Below are positions 9,069 through 17,354 of a stretch of 43,848 nucleotides of DNA, in pieces. The notes beneath the pieces were generated by a model that saw nothing but the letters and a program-made list of their open reading frames with translations, was not told the origin of the DNA and made no database searches. The position numbers and the translations under genes were made by a program. Each line of letters begins with the position of its first letter. Position 1 is the first letter of the stretch. Origin of the DNA: Streptomyces sp. SM10 (GTDB taxonomy: Bacteria; Actinomycetota; Actinomycetes; Streptomycetales; Streptomycetaceae). The stretch lies in assembly GCF_002910915.1 (NCBI RefSeq), contig NZ_NEUF01000162.1, positions 1-43,848 on the forward strand. Reading direction: 5' to 3'.

Positions 9069-12000
9069 CCACCCCGCAATCCCAGAAGCCTCCGCAGGAT
9101 GCGGCCTACCTCCTCGCCCATGAGCCCGACGGTAGTTCCTGGACCGCTCGCGAAAACCTCGTCGATGTTCTGGAACGGGAGCTCCTCGGCCCGGCCAACG
9201 GACCCGAGGAAATCCTCGACGGTGTGCCCGACACGGCATACCTGATCGGCCGGATCGCCCCCGTCCGTCTCACCTCCAACCGTCAGGATCCCAGCGAGGA
9301 GGGCTCGGGCGATGCCGCGACAGATGTCGGTGACGCCGTCGACGCTGACGCGGGCCGTGGTGTGCCGGTTACGGCAGTGGACGACAGCAGTGCGAGTTCT
9401 GACGAGGACAGTGTCGACGACGAGCCGCAGAAGCGCGGGCTGATGATCCCCGCGTCGATGGGGCTGCGGTGTCAGATCCCGGACAACCTCGACGTGTTCA
9501 CGGTGACCGCGACCTGGGGAACCTACGAGCCGATCAACGAGAAGGACGGCCAGGGCAAAGAGGAAGGCGACGTAGTACCGGCTTCGCGCCAGCGTCGCTT
9601 CAAGCGGACTCCGGTTGAGATCGCCAAGACGGTCGCCGTTACCGACCTCCTCTCATCTCGGACAACGACGATTCAGCTCAAGGACAAGGTTGTTCTGCGG
9701 ATCGACCGCTACGACGACGCCCAGCGCGGCTGCCGTCTGATCGAAGTGGCGCTCTGCAACGACCGGGAGACCTCACGCAAGATCCCCGTTGAGGCGTGGC
9801 TGTACCAGACGAAGATCTCCGTCGCGGCTGCCGGCGAGGCGGTGTTCCTCCCCGTCACCGACGTAATGGAGGACGTCCGGCCCGAGCGGGACGACGAGCT
9901 ACGGCGCCTACGTCTTCAGTACCGGGACCGTCTGGAGTTCGCGATCGGGCGTACGTGCTCAGTCGACTGGTCGGTGGCCGAGGGTTCCCGGCGTGCGAGT
10001 GAGGTTTGGACGACCTGGCTGCCTACGACCCAGACGCCGCAGACGGCCGCCGAGGAGATCGAGTCGGCGCTTCTCGACATGCGTGTGCTGGAAACCGCGT
10101 CCCCCGATCAACTGCGCTCCGGGCTAATGCCCATTGTCGCGAGTTACACCGCGTGGCTCGACGGTGAACAGGAGCGCGCCGAGGCGCTGCCGGAGCACCT
10201 GCGGGCGGAGGGGCGTGATGCCGTAGCAGAGGCCCGGCGGGTACAGCGGCAGCTCGCCGACGGGCTGGAGTTCCTGCTCGGCGACGAAGAGGCATTGCGG
10301 TGCTTCCGGTTCATGAATCTGGTGATGGGCGACCAGCGTGTTCAGTCACAGGTGGCCCAGCGCCGGGCGAATCACCCCGAGGAGAGCATTGAGGAAGCCC
10401 GTACGGCGATCCTCGATGACAAGGGTTCCAAGGCGCATGCGTGGCGTACGTTCCAGCTCGCGTTCGTGCTGATGCAGCTGCCGCTGCTGTCCGACCCAGC
10501 GGCCGAGAAGCGCTCCGGTGACCTTGCCAAGGCGCAGCTTCTGTTCTTCCCCACCGGTGGTGGCAAGACGGAGGCATACCTCGGCCTCGCGGCGTACACC
10601 TTCGCCATTCGTCGGCGTCAGGGCGTCGTGAACGCCTTCGACGGGCCGCTGGACGGCGGGTCCGGCGTAGCCGTGCTGATGCGGTACACGCTGCGGCTGC
10701 TCACCGCGCAGCAATTTCAGCGCGCGACGGCCTTGATCTGCGCGGCGGAACTCGCGCGGATGCGGGACACGGCGACGTGGGGCGACGAGCCGTTCCGGAT
10801 CGGGCTGTGGGTCGGTACAGATGTGAGCCCGAAGCGGTTCGACGAGGCCGCGACCCAGCTGGAAAAGGTGAATGCGGGACGAGGCTACCGGCTGACGGTG
10901 CTGCAGATCCAGCGCTGCCCGTGGTGCGGCACCCGGATCGAGGCACGCGATGTGCGCGCCGACCCCAGCGTGCGCCGCATTTACGTCTACTGCGGGGACG
11001 AGCTGGCCGAGTGCCCGTTCTCCGAGGGGGCCGAGGTTGCCGACGGGTTGCCCGTGCTCACCGTCGACGAGGAGATCTACCGGCTTGCGCCCGCCTTCGT
11101 CATCGCCACAGTCGATAAGTTCGCCCGCCTGGCACGCGAGGGCGAGGCCGCCTCGCTCTTCGGGTACGTCTCCCGGCGCTGTGAGCGCCACGACTTCGTT
11201 CACCCCGACTACCAGCAGTGCGACATCAAGGACGGCAGCAAGCATCCAAAGCGAGAGGGCATGCCAGCCGCCGCCGTGCACCCGGTGAGCCGGCTGAGGC
11301 CCCCGGACCTGATCATCCAGGACGAGCTGCACCTCATCACCGGCGCGCTCGGTACGACGGTCGGCCTGTTCGAGGTCGCGATCGACGTGATGACGGCCTG
11401 GCGCACGAGCGAGGGCGCCCCCGTCCGCCCGCTCCTCGTCGCCTCCACCGCGACCGCTCGCAACGCACCTGACCAGGTACGCGCGCTGTACGGCCGAGAC
11501 GTCACCGTCTTCCCACCGCAGGTCCTCGATGCGGGACACACGTTCTTCTCCAAAGAACTCCCGGTCTCCGAGAAGGCCCCGGGGCGCGCCTACGTCGGGA
11601 TCAGCACGACCGGGGTTCGCCTGACCACGGCGGAGATCCGGGTCTCCGAGGTCCTCATGGCCGGCGCGCAACTGCTCATGAACCGCTCTGGCGACGCGGC
11701 CGACCCGTACATGAGCCTCGTCGGCTACTTCAGCGCCACGCGTGAACTCGCAGGTATGGCCCGATACATGGGCGACGACATCCAGACCGCCCTGGCCAAG
11801 CGGCGGCCATGGTCGAAGCTTCCAAGTCGCACGGGAACCAACTACGGGGCACTTCACGTAGCAGAACTGACTTCGCGGGTGGCCAGCGCGGACATCACCT
11901 CCACCCTGGACCAGATGGCAGTGCCGTTCGACCCCCGCTTCGACTCGGCCGCGGGCAAGGGCGAGCTACGGGAACTGCGCGAGGCGAAGAAGCAGACACC

Positions 12001-12787
12001 CGAGCGCGAGGTCAATCCCTACGACGTAGTCCTGGCTACCTCGATGCTCCAGGTCGGCGTGGACGTCACCCGGCTCGGCTTGATGCTCGTCGTCGGTCAG
12101 CCAAAGAACACCGCCGAATACATCCAGGCGTCCTCCCGTGTCGGCCGTGACCCCGGGAAGCCTGGTCTGGTCGTCGCGCTCGGCAACTGGGCACGGCCCC
12201 GCGACCTCGCCCACTTCGAGCAGTTCCGGCATTACCACGAGACGTTCTACGCCCAGGTCGAGGCGCTGTCCGTCACCCCGTTCTCGGTGACGTCGCTGGA
12301 GCGCGGCCTGGACGGCGTGCTCGTCAGCGCCGCCCGCGTGCTGCAGGCCGTACGAACCGACAGCCTTTCCCCCGAGGGCGGAGCGGCCCGCATCGAGGCC
12401 GAGCAGCACTTCGCGGACGACCTCATCGACGCGCTCGTCAGCCGCATTCGAAGGGCGTCCGACGAGGACGCCGCCGACCGGGCGCGCTTGCGACTCAATA
12501 ACCGGCTCGACCACTGGGGCAAGCGTCGCAAGCACCTCGCGGACCTGCGGAAGTCCCTGGTCTACGAGAGGGTCACGGACGACACCCGGCACGACGCGCT
12601 CATGATGAGCGCCGAGAACGCCAAGTCCCGCATCGACACCAGCAATGCACCCCCCTTCGTGGTGGCGAACTCGATGCGTGAGGTCCAGCCGGAGATCAAC
12701 CTCCTGGTCAGCCCGATCAAGGAAAACCTGGTGTACATCGCGCCCCCCACCGCCCCACGATGGGTGATGCCCGAGGAGAGCTCCTGA
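9065..12787 (+). CDS. drmA: DISARM core helicase DrmA
   Basis: A 1240-residue superfamily 2 helicase, one of the three core DISARM proteins. In characterised systems it pairs with DrmB to bind and move along DNA. The Walker A motif FFPTGGGKTEAYL is near residue 494, the DE box IIQDELHLITGALG near 751, STATARN near 797, and motif VI QASSRVGRDPG near 1020. A zinc-knuckle pair starts with CPWCGTRI near 618 and is closed by cysteines around 640-650. A very acidic, low-complexity stretch lies at about residues 80-125. The start is GTG in a 4-base GTGA overlap with drmMI. The motif order and neighbours match DrmA rather than a generic DEAD helicase. Confidence 0.94.
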   Translation: MTTPQSQKPPQDAAYLLAHEPDGSSWTARENLVDVLERELLGPANGPEEILDGVPDTAYLIGRIAPVRLTSNRQDPSEEGSGDAATDVGDAVDADAGRGVPVTAVDDSSASSDEDSVDDEPQKRGLMIPASMGLRCQIPDNLDVFTVTATWGTYEPINEKDGQGKEEGDVVPASRQRRFKRTPVEIAKTVAVTDLLSSRTTTIQLKDKVVLRIDRYDDAQRGCRLIEVALCNDRETSRKIPVEAWLYQTKISVAAAGEAVFLPVTDVMEDVRPERDDELRRLRLQYRDRLEFAIGRTCSVDWSVAEGSRRASEVWTTWLPTTQTPQTAAEEIESALLDMRVLETASPDQLRSGLMPIVASYTAWLDGEQERAEALPEHLRAEGRDAVAEARRVQRQLADGLEFLLGDEEALRCFRFMNLVMGDQRVQSQVAQRRANHPEESIEEARTAILDDKGSKAHAWRTFQLAFVLMQLPLLSDPAAEKRSGDLAKAQLLFFPTGGGKTEAYLGLAAYTFAIRRRQGVVNAFDGPLDGGSGVAVLMRYTLRLLTAQQFQRATALICAAELARMRDTATWGDEPFRIGLWVGTDVSPKRFDEAATQLEKVNAGRGYRLTVLQIQRCPWCGTRIEARDVRADPSVRRIYVYCGDELAECPFSEGAEVADGLPVLTVDEEIYRLAPAFVIATVDKFARLAREGEAASLFGYVSRRCERHDFVHPDYQQCDIKDGSKHPKREGMPAAAVHPVSRLRPPDLIIQDELHLITGALGTTVGLFEVAIDVMTAWRTSEGAPVRPLLVASTATARNAPDQVRALYGRDVTVFPPQVLDAGHTFFSKELPVSEKAPGRAYVGISTTGVRLTTAEIRVSEVLMAGAQLLMNRSGDAADPYMSLVGYFSATRELAGMARYMGDDIQTALAKRRPWSKLPSRTGTNYGALHVAELTSRVASADITSTLDQMAVPFDPRFDSAAGKGELRELREAKKQTPEREVNPYDVVLATSMLQVGVDVTRLGLMLVVGQPKNTAEYIQASSRVGRDPGKPGLVVALGNWARPRDLAHFEQFRHYHETFYAQVEALSVTPFSVTSLERGLDGVLVSAARVLQAVRTDSLSPEGGAARIEAEQHFADDLIDALVSRIRRASDEDAADRARLRLNNRLDHWGKRRKHLADLRKSLVYERVTDDTRHDALMMSAENAKSRIDTSNAPPFVVANSMREVQPEINLLVSPIKENLVYIAPPTAPRWVMPEESS

Positions 12788-14817
12788 TGACGACCGATGC
12801 GACGCGCTTCGTCTACGACGCCGCGAGCGCCGTTGACCCGCTCGGTGACCTGGAGCAAGAGGCGGAGAAGGCCGCCAAGCACAACCGTGCCAAGGTCGGC
12901 TCGGGCCGGCCCTCCTCGCTCCTCTACACCTATGGCCCCGGCTCGATCATGGACCTCCCTCAGTTCACGATCATGTCCACCGGCCTTGACGACTGGGACC
13001 GCATCTGGCGGCGTCGCGACGCCGCGCCCCCACAGATCCACGCGCCTCGGCTGCGCGAGGTGGTGCGCATGCTGCTGCGATCGCCCGACGTCCAGCTGCG
13101 GCCTCACCCCTGGCAGCCCAAGCGCCTCAGTCTGTCCACCGAGGGCAACGACCTCGGCGTACCGGCCCGGGTGTTCCCGCAGTGGCTGCGTTGCACCGGG
13201 TGCGACACGCTCGGGTTGATCTCACAGTTCGACTACCGCAACACTCACCCCTTCAGAACCGACCTCGCCTGCTTCGAGCACACCAAGTGCACTGGCCGTG
13301 CGGGGAAGCGAACTGGCAAAGCCGCCCGCCGCCCGGCAGTCCCTGCCCGCTACCTTCTCGCCTGCGCCGACGGCCACCTCGACGAGTTCCCCTACGAGCT
13401 GTGGGTGCACCGCGGCCAGCCGTGCAGCCAGGCACAGCATCCGGCGCTGAAGATGGTCGACCGGACAGCCGGTAAGGGGGCCTCGGCGGTCATCCACTGT
13501 GGGGCCTGCGACATGAAGCGACCGATGAACGAGGCCCAGGGCGAAGCCGGTAAGACCAAGCTGCCTCGGTGCCGGGGCCGCCACCCGCACCTGGACGCCT
13601 TCGAGCCCAAGGGCTGCGGCAACGAGACGCGACTGATGCTCGTCGGTGCCTCCAACCTGTGGTTCCCCGCCACTCAGTCGATCATCGTGATGCCGGAGTC
13701 CCAACAGGAGAAGGCGAGCGACCTCGCCGATCGCATCCGTACCACCCTGGGCGAGAAGCTAGCCAAGTACCGCAACAACCTGGACATGATCCGAGACCTC
13801 CTCGACGGCTCTCTGGAGGTTGCGCACCTCTCCGACGAAGAGCTGGAAGTGGCCGTCGAAGCGGCAGCTGCCCCGACCGTCACCCCGGAGGAGCAGGAAG
13901 AGCAGATCCGGGACTGGGACCCGGTCGATCTTTTGGTCCCTGAGTGGCGCTACCTGCTCAAAGACTTCCTTGGTGCCCGCGAGGAGGACGAGAAGAGCGG
14001 CCTGACCCTCTCCAAGCGTGATCGAGACCACGCCCTCCAGCCCGAGATCACCCGGGTCCTTGCGGTCGAACGCCTCCGCAAGGTCAACGCGTTGGTCGGA
14101 TTCACCCGCATCGACGATATGGACCGAGTCGGCGACCTACCGCGCCGGCTAGCCCCCCTGACTCGTACGCCACGGCCTGCCTGGACGGTGGCCACCGAGG
14201 ACCGAGGCGAGGGCATCTTCCTTCAACTCGACGAAACCGGTGTCGCCGCATGGGAGGAACGAGTCCTGGCCACCTCCCTCTGGGAGGCCCACCGCGCGGC
14301 CCACGAACGCAACTTCAATCGTCGCTTTTCCGAGACCGCCGCGAACGTCAAAGCTGACTCCCGTCTGAAGCCGCCGCGCTACTGGCTCATCCATACCTTC
14401 GCCCATGTTCTGATCCGCGAGCTCGCCATCACATGCGGGTACTCCGCGGCCAGCCTCAGTGAACGCCTCTACGCCTGGCCGGCCGCCGAAGGCCGGGAGC
14501 CAGCAGCCGGACTCCTCATCTGCACCACCGCATCCGACTCCGACGGCACCCTCGGCGGCCTGGTTCAGCTCAGCGAGCCTGCCCGGCTCCAGTTTGTTGT
14601 CGCCAATGCCCTCGAAAAGGCGGCGCGCTGTTCCTCCGACCCGGTCTGCTCGATGCGCACTCCCCAGGACCCGGAGGACTTCCTCCACGGTGCCGCCTGC
14701 CACTGCTGCGTCATGGCGTCAGAGACTTCGTGCGAGAGGGCCAATCGGTTCCTGGAGCGCCGCTTCCTTATTGACCTCCCAGGCAGCGATCTCGGGTTCT
14801 TCACCCTTCATGAGTGA
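12787..14817 (+). CDS. drmB: DISARM core protein DrmB (DUF1998)
   Basis: A 676-residue protein with a C-terminal DUF1998 (MZB-like) domain. The region around residues 530-570 reads LIHTFAHVLIRELAITCGYSAASLSERLYAW, and the cysteine cluster HGAACHCCV...SETSCERANRFLERR near 633-660 closes it. Additional CxxC-like pairs near 136-162 suggest more metal sites. DrmB forms a complex with DrmA in studied DISARM systems. The ATG at 12787 shares its A with the drmA TGA and has GAGGAGAG upstream; an in-frame start at 12760 lies inside drmA and lacks such a site. The stop overlaps drmC by 8 bases. Confidence 0.94.
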   Translation: MTTDATRFVYDAASAVDPLGDLEQEAEKAAKHNRAKVGSGRPSSLLYTYGPGSIMDLPQFTIMSTGLDDWDRIWRRRDAAPPQIHAPRLREVVRMLLRSPDVQLRPHPWQPKRLSLSTEGNDLGVPARVFPQWLRCTGCDTLGLISQFDYRNTHPFRTDLACFEHTKCTGRAGKRTGKAARRPAVPARYLLACADGHLDEFPYELWVHRGQPCSQAQHPALKMVDRTAGKGASAVIHCGACDMKRPMNEAQGEAGKTKLPRCRGRHPHLDAFEPKGCGNETRLMLVGASNLWFPATQSIIVMPESQQEKASDLADRIRTTLGEKLAKYRNNLDMIRDLLDGSLEVAHLSDEELEVAVEAAAAPTVTPEEQEEQIRDWDPVDLLVPEWRYLLKDFLGAREEDEKSGLTLSKRDRDHALQPEITRVLAVERLRKVNALVGFTRIDDMDRVGDLPRRLAPLTRTPRPAWTVATEDRGEGIFLQLDETGVAAWEERVLATSLWEAHRAAHERNFNRRFSETAANVKADSRLKPPRYWLIHTFAHVLIRELAITCGYSAASLSERLYAWPAAEGREPAAGLLICTTASDSDGTLGGLVQLSEPARLQFVVANALEKAARCSSDPVCSMRTPQDPEDFLHGAACHCCVMASETSCERANRFLERRFLIDLPGSDLGFFTLHE

Positions 14818-15577
14818 GGCAATAGCGGCTGCCGGACGGCTCGGCGAATTACTCACCGGCACCGAGGCCAAGGGCATCGCCGACCGCCTCGCCGACGGTG
14901 ACACGGTGACCATGGCTCTCAAGGTCGTATCCGCCGGCCGTCGAGCGGAAGCCCGACGTCTCCTCGACGCCATCGCCCATGGGGATGACGCGTTCCGGCA
15001 CCACATTCCGGTCCTGCGTGCGGTGCAGGGAGCGCGAGCGCTGCCGACGGCCTTGTCCCCGCTGTGGACGATGCCTGGCCACCTCGCGCAGAGTGGGCCG
15101 CTCACCACCTCCGTGCCCAAGCTCGTGGAAGGCGCTCGCCAGGCGGTTACCTGCTCGACCTTCAATTTCCAGCGCAGTTCGGCGCTTTGGGAGGGACTCC
15201 GACAGGCGGCCCAACGCGTCGAGGTCGAGGTCCGTGTCTACATGGACACGAAGGCAGCAGACGGAAGCGATCAGCACTGGTCGCCGACGACGTCGGAAGT
15301 CGCCGCCCACCTGATGCCTGCAGAGGTGTGGCGAACCAGGAAGTTCGATGGGAAATACGTCCGCAACCACGCCAAGTTCCTCGCCATCGACCATCGACTC
15401 CTCCTGGTCACCAGCGCCAACTTCTCCTGGAGCGCTGAGAACAACAACGTCGAATTCGGTGTCCTCATTGACAATCCCAACCTCACCGAAGCCGTGGAAC
15501 GGGAACTGCACGAGGCCGAAGGCGCTCTCTACGAGAGAGTCAGCGGGGAACTTCGTGATCCTCACCAAAGCAAGTGA
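14810..15577 (+). CDS. drmC: DISARM protein DrmC, phospholipase D-like
   Basis: A 255-residue single-HKD phospholipase D family protein. The HKD motif reads NHAKFLAIDHRLLLVTSANFSW, with the histidine near residue 186, followed by the acidic NNNVEFGVLIDN strand typical of PLD nucleases. The N-terminal 100 residues are helical. In DISARM, drmC is part of the core gene set although it was reported as dispensable for activity in Bacillus. ATG at 14810 lies inside the end of drmB, so the protein is translationally coupled. It is the last gene of the five-gene operon; no obvious intrinsic terminator was seen just after it. Confidence 0.92.
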   Translation: MSEAIAAAGRLGELLTGTEAKGIADRLADGDTVTMALKVVSAGRRAEARRLLDAIAHGDDAFRHHIPVLRAVQGARALPTALSPLWTMPGHLAQSGPLTTSVPKLVEGARQAVTCSTFNFQRSSALWEGLRQAAQRVEVEVRVYMDTKAADGSDQHWSPTTSEVAAHLMPAEVWRTRKFDGKYVRNHAKFLAIDHRLLLVTSANFSWSAENNNVEFGVLIDNPNLTEAVERELHEAEGALYERVSGELRDPHQSK

Positions 15578-15697
15578 TGCTCTTGCGGGCCACCGACTGG
15601 CAAGACCAGGTGTCCCCTGTCCGCCCTGACTTCGGTCCCGCCGCTCGCTGAGGGATCTTGACGCCCGTCCCTGAAGACCGCAGCCAGAGGAACATAG

Positions 15698-15893
15698 GTG
15701 TCCCAGACAGACACTCGGCTCGTACAGACCGCCGTTATTGGTAGTCGAGCGTTCTGACCGCCCCGTCATCCTCCCCGAGGAGCCGCACAATCTCGACGAG
15801 TTCCGTCGCCAGTACGGGACGGATGTCTTCTGGTGCGGCACGCTGCTCGGAGGTTGCGGCCAGAAGCTGATGGCCAAACGGTACGAGAACTGA
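15698..15893 (+). pseudogene. Frameshifted N-terminal fragment of a CoiA-like protein
   Basis: After AGAGGAACATAG a GTG starts VSQTDTRLVQTAVIGSRAF, which then hits TGA. In a neighbouring phase the text resumes as DRPVILPEEPHNLDEFRRQY followed by FWCGTLLGGCGQKLMAKRYEN and stops. The CG-x(n)-GGCG pattern and the position of the pair resemble the N-terminal zinc-ribbon-like part of competence protein CoiA-related nucleases found in Streptomyces. The nuclease domain is missing. A single-base shift plus truncation makes this a dead fragment. The family assignment is from memory of the motif and is moderate. Confidence 0.45.
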
Positions 15894-17354
15894 ATCTTCG
15901 GCTCAGAGGCTGTCTGTGCTGGAGATCTTCCTTCAGTGGATGTTGCGACGGCGCGGGGTGCAGGTCGCCGGCCGATGGCACGCGGCGGCCTCCAGTGCAC
16001 CGCAGCCGCCAGCGCCGCCGCCTCCCGCAGGTCCTCAGCCCGCGCACGAGCAGCCGCCTCCCGCTCCTCCAGTAATCCCAGCATCGACGCGACTGCGCCC
16101 CTCGACGATCAAAGAGAAACAGGACGCGCGATCTCTCCGTCCTCCGCTGAAACCATTCCTGATCAGCGGGAACGCCGCGATCATGTTCGGTTGAGATATG
16201 GCTCCTAGTTGGGGTATGTGACCTGTGTCATGCTTGGAAGCGTGGGTGTAGAGCGACGGAATGTGGTTTGGCCAGGGATGGACAGTTGGGTCCAGGTGGT
16301 CAATGACGAGGTGACTCGCGCCGCGTTGGAACCTTTCCAAGGCTCAGTGCGTACCCGATTGACGTTTCGCGCTGATCCAGACGACCTGGCCGCCCTCTCC
16401 GAGTCGCTGATGCAATGGGCCCAGTCGAGGTCTACGTCTTGGGGATGGGCGGTCCCCCGTGGCTTTGCCTGCGGAGAGGAATGAAGGGACTGCGACCGCG
16501 GCGCGTTCGACTGGACCCGCCAGCCAACGAGTGCACCGATGACCGCTGGCGCCAATGCCTCATGCGTGCGCGCCGCCTCGCGCAATCCGAGCAACGTCAG
16601 AAATCCAAGAAGGACGGGAGCCGAGACTCTTGTGAGAGTGCCCGTCCTGACAGGTCAACGAGCGTCCGGACGGTGTCCGGCGGACTTCCGACTCTGGGGC
16701 GTAGACGCAGGTAGCACGGCTACGGGATGACGCCTGCCCTGAATCGGGCGCGTGCGGCTCACCTACCCGGAGCATTGAGTCCTCGGGCCGTCGGGGGCGC
16801 CTCAGGACCCACCCGGGCTGCGGCTCAGCTCTTCGAGTCGTTGAGCTCACCGGAGTAGAACTCAGCCACGTGCCGCTCGAACTCTCCTCCTCGGCCAGCT
16901 CTCCATTGGGGGGTGACGGTGTCGACGAGGCCGGGAAGCTCCTGTAAGAGCTGCTCGGCGCCGCCCATGACGCCCGACGGCGATGCTGCTCGGCGAGGCG
17001 TTCGCCTACCTCCCCGAGCGGGTCACCGCCGAGGAGGTCGCGCCACCGACTCGTTACGCGTCCATGGCACCCCGCCCCTGGCTACCCGGCCGGGACCCGC
17101 GACGCTGACGGCCTCGTACGCCGCGACCGCGACCCGGTGCTCGCCTGGTACCTCGGCGAGCCGCTCGCGGAACCCAGGCATGTTGGCGGGCAACAAGGCC
17201 GCCCGTCTGCCAACCCTCGGCGTCCTTCTGACCACCGGCCAGATCGCCGAGGTCCTTGACCTAACAGTTGAGCGGTCCTGCCACACTGAGGTGCGAGATC
17301 TCCTCCGTCACCAGGCCGAAAGCCCACCCCAGTCACTCGCGCAGTGGCTTCTGA
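15894..17354. other. 1.5 kb of debris without a confident gene
   Basis: Short coding-like pieces occur on both strands but none is a complete gene. Minus-strand text near 16045-16084 reads LLEEREAAARARAEDLREAA, like the coiled part of a family common beside Streptomyces integrases. Minus-strand codons at about 16823-16885 read FERHVAEFYSGELNDSKS and a stop, a plausible C-terminal tail. The plus strand around 17090-17200 has a coding-like piece (DADGLVRRDRDPVLAWYLGEPLAEP). These look like truncated remnants brought together by recombination. Confidence 0.5.
16278..16484 (+). CDS. Possible small hypothetical protein
   Basis: An ATG-started 68-codon frame reads MDSWVQVVNDEVTRAALEP and continues with TRLTFRADPDDLAALSESL. 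Third-position G/C bias is present but weaker than in the neighbours, and GGGATGG upstream is only a poor ribosome site. No family is recognised. It could equally be the surviving start of a longer gene whose phase was lost after about 16440, because the next phase (VEVYVLGMGGPPW) also looks coding-like. Confidence 0.25.
   Translation: MDSWVQVVNDEVTRAALEPFQGSVRTRLTFRADPDDLAALSESLMQWAQSRSTSWGWAVPRGFACGEE

Noticed and set aside
10346..11857. 503-codon minus-strand frame opposite drmA
   Set aside because: Antisense shadow; the plus strand has clear helicase motifs.
1849..15577. BREX or Pgl system instead of DISARM
   Set aside because: PglX-like methylase is shared, but there is no PglZ, BrxL, BrxC/PglY or Lon-type gene, while DrmA, DrmB, DrmC and DrmD are all present in order.
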